Below are positions 1 to 8,370 of a DNA stretch of 52,151 nt, piece after piece (the stretch's first letter is position 1; every line of letters begins with the position of its first letter). The notes under the pieces are model-generated. The model ran no database searches, was not told the origin of the DNA, and saw only the letters and a list, made by a program, of their open reading frames with translations. The DNA comes from Dehalococcoidia bacterium. Its GTDB lineage: Bacteria; Chloroflexota; Dehalococcoidia; GIF9; AB-539-J10. The translations under genes and the position numbers were made by a program. The stretch is from positions 1 through 52,151 of the forward strand of contig JAFGFT010000058.1 of NCBI GenBank assembly GCA_016930935.1, in the 5' to 3' direction.

Positions 1-1
1 C

Positions 2-736
2 GGTTCCGTTGTTCCGCATCCGCTCGGCGGCTTCGGCGGCGGCAGCAAAATCATCCTGCCGGGCGTCTCCGCTGCGCAGACCATCAGCATCAACCACAAC
101 AAGATGGGCGCTTCCCACACAGTGGACGTGGGCAGGTATGAGGACAACGAGGTCAAGCTGGACATGAACGAGGCCGCCAGGATGGCCGGACTCGACCTCA
201 AGGTGGACGCCATTCTGAATCTGAACAGGGAGGTGACGGCCCTGTTCGTGGGCGACGTTGTAGATGAACACGTGAAGGCAGTGAAGGTGGCAAGGGAGCA
301 CTTCGCCACGGATTTCGTGGGCGACTGCGATATCGTCATCGCAAATTGCCACTTCAAGGCGAACGAAATCACACTCGCCCCACGCGTGGCCGCACCACTC
401 CTATCTCACAGGGGCGGCGACATGGTGCTCATCACCATGACACCGGAGGGACAGATTCCTCATTATCTGAGCCGGACATTCGGCCACAATCTCGGAGGCA
501 GAACATGGCCGCGCAAGGCAGGTCTCCCTGAGAACACCTCGCGCCTCACTATCATGTCCACGTACCCTGACAAGGTCGGCGCCGACTGGACCGCTCCGTA
601 CGACATGGTCAACTGGGCACATTCATGGCCCGTCGTGCGACGAATGCTTGAGAAAACGTACGGCAAGAATGCAAAGGTTGCGGTGATTCCGGACGCCACC
701 TGTCAGTACTTCCCGGATGAGCCACCCCGCTCATGA
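2..736 (+). CDS. LarA/DUF2088-family protein, C-terminal 244 residues (cut at the left edge)
   Basis: The reading frame is open from the first bases of the window, so the gene starts upstream. The visible start holds PHPLGGFGGGSKIILPG followed by NHN, which is the conserved core of the lactate racemase N-terminal (DUF2088) domain. The family includes nickel-pincer lactate racemase and related hydroxy-acid racemases or epimerases. The true substrate cannot be told from the sequence, and LarB, LarC and LarE partners are not in view. It ends 112 bp before an IPMDH-type dehydrogenase on the same strand, so it probably belongs to a hydroxy-acid catabolic operon. The first internal ATG at 104 lies inside the conserved core and is not a plausible start. 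Confidence 0.8.
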   Translation, partial: GSVVPHPLGGFGGGSKIILPGVSAAQTISINHNKMGASHTVDVGRYEDNEVKLDMNEAARMAGLDLKVDAILNLNREVTALFVGDVVDEHVKAVKVAREHFATDFVGDCDIVIANCHFKANEITLAPRVAAPLLSHRGGDMVLITMTPEGQIPHYLSRTFGHNLGGRTWPRKAGLPENTSRLTIMSTYPDKVGADWTAPYDMVNWAHSWPVVRRMLEKTYGKNAKVAVIPDATCQYFPDEPPRS

Positions 737-848
737 GGCGGAACGCGGTCTGGGCGAAGGAAGCGGTAGACATCCTGTTTCCGGCAGCCCGCAATCGCCT
801 TGCTCTCTTGAGCGATGCCCCAGTCAACAAGGATTGAGGAGAACGGAA

Positions 849-1946
849 ATGCAATCTGACATCGCGGTCCTGCCCGGCGACGGAATCGGTCCAGAAGTCA
901 CGCATGAGGCAACGAAAGTGCTTGGCAAGGTGGCCGACATCTTCGGACACAAGTTTGACTTCCACGAAGGCCTCATCGGCGGCATTTCTATCGACACCAC
1001 AGGGGTCGCCCTCACAGAAGAGACGTTCGAGATGGCCAGAGGCTGTGCGGCCATTCTCTTCGGCGCCACCGGAGGGCCGAAATGGGACGACATCGGGGGC
1101 ACAATGCCGTCCAACCGGGGGCTGTTCAGGATTCGGAAGGAACTCCAACTCTTCGCGAACCCGCGTCACATCAAGATGCTGCCAGCGCTGGTCAACTGCA
1201 CGCCTTTCAAATCGGAGACAGTCGAGGGCGTTGACCTCATCATCCTGAGAGAGCTTATCGGTGGTCTCTATTTCGCTGAACCGCGAAAACAGTGGTCGAC
1301 TGCCGAGGGCAGACAGGCCGTTGACACGATGTTCTACACGGAGGCTGAGATTGCACGTGTGGTTCGCGTTGGTTTTGAGCTTGCCCGTGGTCGCCGCAAG
1401 AGGCTGATGTCAGTAGACAAGAGCAATGTGTTGCAGACATCAAGCCTGTGGCGCAAGGTCGCGACCGAGGTCGGCAAGGAATACCCGGATGTAGAACTGA
1501 GTCACATGTACGTCGACGCATGTACGATGGAACTCATAAGAAATCCACGCGAACTGGATGTGCTGGTGATGGACAACACGTTCGGGGATATCCTCTCGGA
1601 CGAGGGATCGATGCTGTGCGGCTCCCTGGGAATGGCGCCCTCAGCCAGTCTCTCCGGGTCGCCCGGGGGAAAGGTATTCGGACTGTATGAACCAATCCAC
1701 GGCACGGCACCGACCATTGCAGGACAGGATATTGCGAACCCTCTGGCTTCCATCCTGAGTGCGGCACTTCTACTGCGGTACTCACTGGAACTGTTCGATG
1801 AGGCGCTCGCTGTTGAAGCCGCAGTGAATGCCGTGCTTGAGGAAGGGTACAGAACGGCGGACATCGCTGAGAAAGGAAGACAACTGATTGGCACGAAAGA
1901 AATGGGCCAACGCGTGGCCGACGCTCTCACGAGTTCCAGGAACTGA
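849..1946 (+). CDS. leuB: 3-isopropylmalate dehydrogenase-family enzyme
   Basis: This is a 365-residue beta-decarboxylating dehydrogenase of the IPMDH/isocitrate dehydrogenase family, which oxidises and decarboxylates 2-hydroxy acids with NAD and Mg. It begins LPGDGIGPEV. It also has the LRELIGGLYF substrate loop typical of LeuB, DKSNVLQTS, and the metal-binding DNTFGDILSDE stretch. HGTAPTIAGQDIANP near the C terminus is the cofactor-binding loop. The ATG at 849 is chosen because GAGGAG lies at 836-841; the frame is open further upstream but without family similarity. No leuC or leuD is nearby and the neighbours are sugar-acid and hydroxy-acid enzymes, so a catabolic substrate such as tartrate or malate is possible. 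The usual VDNAAM motif reads VDACTM here. Confidence 0.85.
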   Translation: MQSDIAVLPGDGIGPEVTHEATKVLGKVADIFGHKFDFHEGLIGGISIDTTGVALTEETFEMARGCAAILFGATGGPKWDDIGGTMPSNRGLFRIRKELQLFANPRHIKMLPALVNCTPFKSETVEGVDLIILRELIGGLYFAEPRKQWSTAEGRQAVDTMFYTEAEIARVVRVGFELARGRRKRLMSVDKSNVLQTSSLWRKVATEVGKEYPDVELSHMYVDACTMELIRNPRELDVLVMDNTFGDILSDEGSMLCGSLGMAPSASLSGSPGGKVFGLYEPIHGTAPTIAGQDIANPLASILSAALLLRYSLELFDEALAVEAAVNAVLEEGYRTADIAEKGRQLIGTKEMGQRVADALTSSRN

Positions 1947-2221
1947 CCATCGCGGTGAGCGAACCACGATAGTTGCCCGTCCTCTCCATTTGGCACGAGG
2001 CACGCAGGACTCCACGATTTGTGGGGCCTGCACGCGCACTTTACATACGTATACATGCTGACCACAAATGTGTCTGGGGCATTGCTACGTGATTATGGTA
2101 GTATTCTGACCGTCGCCTCCGTACCGGCTCAGGGGAGGCAGACAGGCACCGGTCACCGGTTCCTTCGGTGCAGATACGCGGTGCAAATCAATTCTACACT
2201 GGGAATTTGAAAGGAGACATG
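1947..2221 (+). promoter_or_regulatory. Intergenic region with possible promoter for the RraA-like gene
   Basis: No gene is seen in these 275 bases. A weak promoter can be read as TTGTGG at 2019-2024, a 17-bp spacer and TACATA at 2042-2047. The palindrome ATACGTAT overlaps the -10 and expected start point (2045-2052). This is by-eye pattern matching only. Confidence 0.3.
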
Positions 2222-2917
2222 ATGACACGACTCTGGAACTCTGACGAGGAACTGTTCGCAATCGCGAAACGCGAACTGTTCACAGCCGTTGTTGGTGACG
2301 TGATGGACAAAATGGGACTGCAGAAGCAATTTCTGTCCCCACAGATACAACCTCTGCATGAGGACATGGTTCTCATCGGACGGGCGATGCCCGTACTGGA
2401 AGCCGACATCTTCGGTGAGGCCGAAGGAAGCGGCGCCAATCCAATAATGAGGAAGCCGTTCGGACTCGTCTTCGAGGCAGTGGACAACCTGAAGCCCAAT
2501 GAGGTCTATATCTCCGCCGGCTCCAGCCCCACCTACGCCCTCTGGGGTGGATTGATGAGCGTTCGCGCAATGCATCTCGGCGCAGCAGGGGCAATTGTCG
2601 ATGGCTATTCGCGGGATACCCGAGAGATAAAGAGCCTCAAGTTCCCCTGTTTCTCATACGGCAACTACGGCCAGGACCAGGGACCGCGCGGCAAGGTGAT
2701 GGACTACCGCGTACCGTTGCAGGTTGGTGCAGCGTACATCAGGCCGGGTGATATCCTGTTCGGCGACATTGACGGCGTGTGCGTCATCCCGGTTGAGGCA
2801 GAAGAAGAGACTTTCACACTCGCACTGGAAAAGGCACGCGGCGAACACACGGTCAAGCAGGCACTCGAAGCCGGCATGAGCACCGTTGAAGCGTTCAACA
2901 CGTACGGCATAATGTAG
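2222..2917 (+). CDS. RraA-like / HMG-CHA aldolase family protein
   Basis: This 231-residue protein belongs to the RraA fold family (RNase E inhibitor RraA; 4-hydroxy-4-methyl-2-oxoglutarate/4-carboxy-4-hydroxy-2-oxoadipate aldolases). It shows AVVGDVMDKMG near the start, then GGLMSVRAMHLGAAGAIVDG, YSRDTREI and PGDILFGDIDGVCVIP. The G-x-R and R-D elements that bind the carboxylate and metal in the aldolases are present (GRAMPV, SRDTRE). AAGGAG at 2211-2216 is well spaced for the ATG at 2222; the ATG at 2219 would be too close. It lies 26 bp before an enolase-superfamily enzyme, which suggests an operon for sugar-acid breakdown. The exact substrate is not predictable. Confidence 0.82.
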   Translation: MTRLWNSDEELFAIAKRELFTAVVGDVMDKMGLQKQFLSPQIQPLHEDMVLIGRAMPVLEADIFGEAEGSGANPIMRKPFGLVFEAVDNLKPNEVYISAGSSPTYALWGGLMSVRAMHLGAAGAIVDGYSRDTREIKSLKFPCFSYGNYGQDQGPRGKVMDYRVPLQVGAAYIRPGDILFGDIDGVCVIPVEAEEETFTLALEKARGEHTVKQALEAGMSTVEAFNTYGIM

Positions 2918-2943
2918 CAATCACTGTACGGAGGAGGTGCCCG

Positions 2944-4170
2944 ATGGCGCGCATCACCGGAATCTCGACTGCTGTTGTCCAGGCGAACTTCCACTGGACC
3001 TACGTGCGAGTCTACAGTGACGACGACGGAGGTCTCTACGGGACAGGAGAGTGCTTCCTTGCCCCGGGACTGCCGGGAATCATTGCGGAGTTCGAAGACA
3101 TCCTCATTGGAGAGGATTTCGCGAACATAGAGAGACTGGTGGAGAAGATGCGCTGGGCTGCATCGGGCGCCGGTTCCACCGCGGGCATTGTCTGGAACGC
3201 CATCACCGGTATCGAGGCGGCCCTGTGGGACCTGAAGGGCAAGTACCTCGGTCTGCCCGTCTGGCAGTTGCTTGGCGGCAAGTTCCGTGACGACGTGCGT
3301 ATCTACGTGGACTGCCACGCAGCAGGCGCCCTTGAGTGCCTCTCCCCTCTGCTGCAACCAACTCCCCCTTCATGGCGTGTTGAAACGCCTCCGGTAGACC
3401 TCTCTCCTGAGGAGGTCATCAAAGCCTCCGCGCAACGCGCGGCCGAGATGGCGGAGCGTGGCTACACCGCCATGAAGTTCGACCTTGACCTGCCCGGAAC
3501 CGTGTTCGATTCCGCCTCAGGCTACACGCTGACAAGCAAGGACATAGACTGGATGGTGGGGCTCACCGCAGCCATCCGTGAGGCAGTCGGCCCGGACATT
3601 GATGTGGCGATGGATGCCCACTGGCGCTATCGTCCGAATGAGATTCTGCAGGTCGCGAAGGAGCTTGAACCGATGCGGCTGCTCTGGCTGGAAGACCCGG
3701 TACCACCGCATGACGAGCAATCACTCGCTTACTTGCGCCAGCACACCACCACTCCCATCGCAACCGGGGAGAACCTGCAACTCAGGCAGGGATTCTGGCG
3801 CCTCATCGTCAACGACCTGGTCGATGTGGTAACGCCGGACCTGCAGAAAGCGGGCGGACTGGCTGAGGGCAGGAAGATAGCAGACATGTGCGCGGCCGCG
3901 AACAAACCGTTCGCTCCACACATGATTGGCAGCCCACTCGCAATGATGGCGAGCGCCCACCTCAGCGTCACTATACCGAACTTCCTTGTCTGTGAGTTCC
4001 ACGCGCATGATGTTCCGTTCTTCCACGAACTGGCCATTGGCGGCACCTCTGAATGGTTCAGGCACGGAAGGGTGACACCTGGAGACAGGCCGGGACTGGG
4101 CGTGGAGTTGAACGAGAGCGTGGGAAGACAGTACCGTCTGCCCGGCACCACGTGGTTCGATGAGGACTGA
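2944..4170 (+). CDS. Mandelate racemase/muconate lactonizing enzyme family protein (probable sugar-acid dehydratase)
   Basis: This 408-residue protein is a full-length enolase-superfamily enzyme, which abstracts a proton next to a carboxylate using a Mg-stabilised enediolate. The capping domain is residues 1-130 and the barrel follows. The metal ligands are recognisable as Asp224 (in MDAHWRY), Glu250 (in WLEDPVPPHD) and Glu276 (in TGEN). Lys178 in MKFDLD is the likely base on one face, and His326 in PHMIGSPL the base on the other, as in galactonate or gluconate dehydratase-type members. GGAGGAGGT lies just before the ATG. It is probably cotranscribed with the preceding RraA-like gene. Specificity is not assigned. 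Confidence 0.88.
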   Translation: MARITGISTAVVQANFHWTYVRVYSDDDGGLYGTGECFLAPGLPGIIAEFEDILIGEDFANIERLVEKMRWAASGAGSTAGIVWNAITGIEAALWDLKGKYLGLPVWQLLGGKFRDDVRIYVDCHAAGALECLSPLLQPTPPSWRVETPPVDLSPEEVIKASAQRAAEMAERGYTAMKFDLDLPGTVFDSASGYTLTSKDIDWMVGLTAAIREAVGPDIDVAMDAHWRYRPNEILQVAKELEPMRLLWLEDPVPPHDEQSLAYLRQHTTTPIATGENLQLRQGFWRLIVNDLVDVVTPDLQKAGGLAEGRKIADMCAAANKPFAPHMIGSPLAMMASAHLSVTIPNFLVCEFHAHDVPFFHELAIGGTSEWFRHGRVTPGDRPGLGVELNESVGRQYRLPGTTWFDED

Positions 4171-4305
4171 CACACAGGTTCCTCTCGCACCCGTTGTTCC
4201 GCAGAGTCAGGAAGGCCAATGGCACCACTGCGCTGTCATACGAGCTTGTTGGCAATAGTCAATTTGCTCGCGCAGAATGAGCACAGTGGGTGAGAAATCC
4301 CTTTC

Positions 4306-5451
4306 TCAGTGCGGACGAGAGAACCTGAATCGAAGTGACAGCACGGGTCTCCTGTGCAGCGGACGGTAGAGACAGGGTTGGCATGAAGGTGAGTTTCCAC
4401 CGCCAACTGAACAACGACCGCACACCTCCACTCGCAGTACCACCGCGAGTCCCACCAATCCCGCACTGCCCACAAGCAGCACCACCACCAGGGGAACGCT
4501 CTCGCTATCGCACTTCGGTGCAGCACTCTCCCCCCGCACTACGGTCTCCTCTGAGAACAGGTCTCGCATCTTGTGGACACCCTTTCCCCGGGAGAGTTCG
4601 GCCGCAACGTTCAGTATGGCCACCTCGTCGTACTGCCGATGGTAGTAGAGATAGACCAGTCCATTGGAGGGGTCGATTACGTTGGAGTAGAGCGTGCAGG
4701 AGGCAGCTTCTCTCTGGCTCACAGAATGGAGAATGTCACGACACAACTCCAGGGTCAGCTCCATCCCTTTCTTTGTGCCCTCCAGCATGACCACGCAAGT
4801 CTCATAGCGCTCGCAAGGATAGTCACCATGTCTTCTGTTGGCGCGGTTGAAGTTGGTTGCCACAAGGTAGCCGTTTCCCCCGTTCTTCCTTGTAAAGGCA
4901 AGTTCCCCGTCAGGACCGGGCCCTATCACAACCGCATCTCCGGACGCATCGGCGAATAGCACCTGGTAGCGCAGGTATCTGCCCCAGTCATACCGCTGTG
5001 AAAGGTCGATGACTTCCTGAACCGTGCCGCAATGCCGCATCGCCAGGATTGGGAAGTGCACATCAAGAGACGGACGTTCCCAATGACGGTTCAGAAGCGC
5101 GTCCGGCAGACCAGTTGCATCGAAGCAGAGACCATGTTCATTGACGCCGCCCCGAGGCCGAATGTCATCGAGGCCGAGGTAGAGCGCACCATGTTCTCCT
5201 TCATCACCAGGTTCGACCCAGTAGTAGCTTTCAGCGTAGGTGTAGTCCTCGTTGTTTCCAACAAAGGTCGTATCCCACTGTGTTACGGAGAAGACAGTGC
5301 AGGAGTCAGCAGCAATAGAGGTTGCTCCGGAGCCTGGGGGGCGTACGAGTGGAAGCCCTGTCGGGGCGAGGTCGGCGCACAAGAACACAATAGCCACCAG
5401 CGTTGTGGCAGCCGCAGTGCCACGTAGACTCCGCCACGCTGCGCACCACAT
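4306..5451 (-). CDS. Exported choloylglycine-hydrolase/C45-like Ntn hydrolase with C-terminal membrane anchor
   Basis: This 381-residue protein starts at the ATG behind GGGGAGAGGG; the longer frame upstream lacks support. A hydrophobic signal segment (about residues 12-28) precedes Asp-Ser-Cys. Cys51 followed by TVFSV and then GNNEDY matches the nucleophile and Asn/Asp region of linear-amide Ntn hydrolases (bile salt hydrolase, acyl-CoA:6-APA acyltransferase-like, C45). In this family the cysteine becomes N-terminal after cleavage, so here signal removal and activation may coincide. A second hydrophobic segment near residues 327-348 looks like a membrane anchor, followed by a basic Cys-containing tail of about 33 residues. 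The enzyme probably hydrolyses an amide outside the membrane. The substrate is unknown. Confidence 0.7.
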   Translation of the reverse strand: MWCAAWRSLRGTAAATTLVAIVFLCADLAPTGLPLVRPPGSGATSIAADSCTVFSVTQWDTTFVGNNEDYTYAESYYWVEPGDEGEHGALYLGLDDIRPRGGVNEHGLCFDATGLPDALLNRHWERPSLDVHFPILAMRHCGTVQEVIDLSQRYDWGRYLRYQVLFADASGDAVVIGPGPDGELAFTRKNGGNGYLVATNFNRANRRHGDYPCERYETCVVMLEGTKKGMELTLELCRDILHSVSQREAASCTLYSNVIDPSNGLVYLYYHRQYDEVAILNVAAELSRGKGVHKMRDLFSEETVVRGESAAPKCDSESVPLVVVLLVGSAGLVGLAVVLRVEVCGRCSVGGGNSPSCQPCLYRPLHRRPVLSLRFRFSRPH

Positions 5452-5658
5452 ACCCTCTCCCCTGCCCTGAGGATGACACAAACAGGTCGATTTGTCGCAT
5501 TGATGAACACGGTTCTCAAACGGGCCGCGGAAGACGCTTACCCGCATTCCGTCAGTTTTCATGTTTCGCCGACTGAACCTTCACTGGAATTTGATATTTG
5601 TGTGCAAGAATAGTGTTGTGTCGGGCGCAATCAGGGACCCGGCAGAGGGAGGAGATTG

Positions 5659-6348
5659 ATGAAGACAATTGGGATGCTTGCCGGCATGACGGCGCTTGTC
5701 GCACTACCTATGCTACTGGCAGGATGCGCAGGTGCAGACACCGAAACACCGGATACGGTGCAGGAAGAGGGAGCGACAGCGGAAACGCACGCGCTGGCAC
5801 CTGTGACAGATGAGAATCCTTTGGCTCAGCTCACTGAGACAGAGATAGAGGGTATCCTCTTCATGCGGGAGGAGGAGAAGCTGGCACGCGACGTGTACCT
5901 GCAACTCGCCGACATGTGGTCCACCAACACATTCGCCAACATCAGCCAGAGTGAGCAGACGCACATGGATGAGGTTCTACTGCTCATAGACAAGTACGGC
6001 CTCACAGACCCCGTGGAAGGGAATGAGAACGGCGTGTTCGAGGACGCGAAGCTGCAACAACTGTACGATGACCTGGTGGCGCAGGGCAGTGTCTCCGAGA
6101 TAGAGGCACTCAAGGTTGGCGCGGCTATTGAGGAGATAGATATTTTTGACCTCGAAGAATACCTGGCACAGACGGACAACGCTGACATCCAGCAGGTCTA
6201 CGGTGACCTCCTCACGGGCTCTATGAAACACCTCAGTTCCTTCACCTCCGTGCTGGAGAAGCGAGGTGTGACCTATGAGCCGCAATATCTTGATAGCGCA
6301 GCGTATGAGACGATTCTGAGTTCAGAGTTCGCCCGCGGCGGCAAGTAG
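5659..6348 (+). CDS. DUF2202-domain lipoprotein (ferritin-like fold)
   Basis: This 229-residue protein has a lipoprotein signal ending LLAGC near residue 22, then an acidic linker. A helical domain follows with FMREEEKLARDVY, SQSEQTHMDEV and a late SMKHLSSF. These are the Glu/His-rich helix motifs of DUF2202, a ferritin-like family often found secreted in bacteria and archaea. The conserved E-E-K-L-A-R-D and E-x-x-H pairs could bind a diiron centre. The ATG at 5659 is preferred over the TTG just before it; GGGAGGAG lies at 5647-5654. It stands alone and is transcribed away from the Ntn hydrolase gene. Its function is unknown. Confidence 0.8.
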   Translation: MKTIGMLAGMTALVALPMLLAGCAGADTETPDTVQEEGATAETHALAPVTDENPLAQLTETEIEGILFMREEEKLARDVYLQLADMWSTNTFANISQSEQTHMDEVLLLIDKYGLTDPVEGNENGVFEDAKLQQLYDDLVAQGSVSEIEALKVGAAIEEIDIFDLEEYLAQTDNADIQQVYGDLLTGSMKHLSSFTSVLEKRGVTYEPQYLDSAAYETILSSEFARGGK

Positions 6349-6527
6349 CAGTCAATACAAACCTTCGCGCGCGGTGCACCCTTCGGAGATGCACAGGGTG
6401 GCCGCGCGCTTCTGCGTTCCGGTGCCCACGTCATCATCATTCGATTGAACTATGCCCGCCAGATGCACCATCTCGGACGATAGGACAGCCTCCGCACATG
6501 CATACCCTGAAGGCAAGTGACAGAGCC

Positions 6528-6794
6528 TCACGTGGAACACGAAGGCATGGGCTTGGGAGCAGGGGGTGGAGTAGACAAATGCCCTTGTGCAGCATCAGGC
6601 TGGTATGGCCGCCTCACCGGGGTCACGGCAGTCCCACACACCTTCATGTGGGGGTCTATCGGCTTGATGCGGCAGGATAGCGCCCCTCGTCCACCACATG
6701 CCTCGTGAACCGTCACACTGGAGAGGCTCTTGAATTGTTCTACAACGTCAGGCGAGACCCTGTCGATGGAATGAATGACCGCAGGTTCTGTCAT
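6528..6794 (-). pseudogene. Decayed RraA-like gene (N-terminal remnant with frameshift)
   Basis: A proper start region remains: GGAGGT before an ATG at 6794, then a frame reading SVTVHEACGGRGALS and IKPIDPHMKVCGTAVT. That is the N-terminal signature of RraA/HMG-aldolase-like proteins. Just after, the frame loses similarity, while the +1-shifted reading of the next bases (around 6565-6590) gives LMLHKGIC, the family's expected next segment. Beyond that the similarity dies out and the remaining space before the DUF2202 gene is too short for a full protein of about 220 residues. I infer an indel plus deletion. The intact paralogue at 2222 may explain why it was lost. Confidence 0.65.
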
Positions 6795-7165
6795 CTGTCC
6801 GTACCTCCAGACACCAGTATCTGTTCGGTATCAGAGTGTACTACAGCATTGAAGGCTCGTTGTCAGTCGCAGCAACAGGCTAGTACGTGGTTGATGGAAC
6901 CCTCGCCCAATCGCGGGGAGTTCTGCTTCACGAGAGACACGAAGGAGTAGAATAGAGACCGGGCACGCACTCTCACCATTCACAACGGTCCAAGCTCACT
7001 GACCGACTATCGCACGCGCTTCGCCATCGTGAGACTCCTATCACGACAACTCGACAGACTGTTCACCACTCAAACAAGATTGCGCAGTGCCCTACGCCGT
7101 CATGACTTCTCCCAACCATCAACCTCCTGCATGATAGAACAACCCTGGGAGAACTGTCTCACTCC
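6795..7165. other. Gene-free stretch
   Basis: I see no convincing gene here. Short open frames on the minus strand exist, for example an 18-residue frame behind AGGAGGT near 7112-7127, but none resembles a known family. The region lies between a decayed gene and a Cys-rich gene and may be leftover sequence. Confidence 0.4.
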
Positions 7166-7693
7166 CTATCTACCTCCGGACAACTGCTCAACCAGGTCCT
7201 CAAGGTGCTCGGCACGGCTCAGGGAGATAATCTTGTGGTCACCCCTGCTCCACGGACCACCAACGATATCTTCTACAGCGAGTCCACGCGGACGTTTCTC
7301 CAGCGGAATCGGGGCGAAATCATCGAGATGCAGGAAGGCATACCCTGCGTGTCCTTCCCCTCCACTGGTGGATACCTGACGCTTGGCACTGAACACGTTG
7401 CTCAGTCCCCATAGCGCGTAGCCGCCGGCCTTCTCCTTGTAGACGAAGAACGCCCTGTCTCCGGACTGAATCTCATCACCCCACACCTTGCCCTGGGGAG
7501 TGCAGCCCCATTCGAAGCGCGTGCAGAGATGCTGCTCCCAACAATCAGCAGGGCACACGGCGTCAGCCTTGGTGGGGCCTTCCGCACTGCGCGGCTGTTT
7601 GAAACAAAGCCAGCAGTTCTCTTCCTTGCCCGGCTCCTTGCACGGGTTCTTCCACCCCTGATTGTTGTAGCGGGTTCGAATGACAATCGCCAC
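7166..7693 (-). CDS. Cys-rich protein with possible EVE/PUA-like C-terminal domain
   Basis: This 175-residue protein starts at a GTG (7693) preceded by AAGGAGGG, which is much better than the upstream ATG. The first half carries eight cysteines (NPCKEP, ENCWLCF, VCPADC, HLC, WGC), suggesting zinc or Fe-S binding. The second half reads GDRAFFVYKEKAGGYALWG, YAFLHLDDF and IVGGPW, a pattern of strands resembling EVE/PUA-type modified-base or nucleotide-binding domains. The family assignment is tentative. No operon partner is visible and the gene sits among loosely spaced sequence. It might bind modified nucleic acid, but nothing in the context proves that. Confidence 0.5.
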   Translation of the reverse strand: MAIVIRTRYNNQGWKNPCKEPGKEENCWLCFKQPRSAEGPTKADAVCPADCWEQHLCTRFEWGCTPQGKVWGDEIQSGDRAFFVYKEKAGGYALWGLSNVFSAKRQVSTSGGEGHAGYAFLHLDDFAPIPLEKRPRGLAVEDIVGGPWSRGDHKIISLSRAEHLEDLVEQLSGGR

Positions 7694-8370
7694 GGCATCC
7701 CTCCTTAGTTCCCACCGGCACGAAACACAGCATACCAAGAGGAACTTGCACTTTCCTCCAGCGCTGTCTCTTCCGCCTTATGGCAGTACAGGAATTCCTG
7801 CAACCCTATGTTTTACTTCCCCACCACACCTCACGTAACAGCTATGGATAGAAACCAATCATGCTCTACTAGCGAAAAGCCGAAGGAACAACGCTTCTCC
7901 TGTGCCCAATGGGCCGGGAGCGGAGAGACTATCGCCGCATTCTGCTCCACCGTAATGAGTCCTTCAACCACAACCAGCAAGACCCACGACGGAGCGTTCC
8001 CTTCTGTCCTCGCTCGGAAAGAATCATCGCGTAGGACCAATTCTACACCAAACAACAGTCCCTTGAGTAGGCCCTGTCAAAGTTGCAGGGCAGGCAGAGC
8101 AATCCGAAGCAGGTGGTGCACGGTCATCAAACAGCCCTCCCGCTGGATTCTTCCAAACGTTTTGAATGTGGAGCAACCCCGGACACCGTGGGTTGCCACA
8201 TCTGTATCTCCGCCACGCTACGATTCCAGGGGCCGAGCGACGGGGCTTTACAAGCGCAATTCCGGCAGATTACCATCGCCTGAAGCCTCCATCCATGTCA
8301 TGCCCGAAGGCGACCGGCCACGTCGCTCGCCGATGGAATGTAGCGACTCTTCTGGTGCGAGGAAAAGAAG
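7694..8370. other. Long gene-free stretch before the MFS gene
   Basis: Nearly 680 bases contain no frame with recognisable family similarity or good ribosome site on either strand. A short minus-strand frame starting near 8274 has Cys-x2-Cys-x-Cys near its start but stops after about 50 codons. The promoter of the MFS transporter presumably lies at the right end, but I cannot point to a clear one. Confidence 0.4.

Noticed and set aside
7660-7690. GGGTTCGAAT, which looks like a tRNA T-loop
   Set aside because: It lies in the coding region of the Cys-rich protein and there are no matching acceptor or anticodon arms around it.
8127-8274. Short minus-strand frame with C-x2-C-x-C near its start
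   Set aside because: It stops after about 50 codons, has no ribosome site and no similarity past the cysteines, so I do not call a gene.
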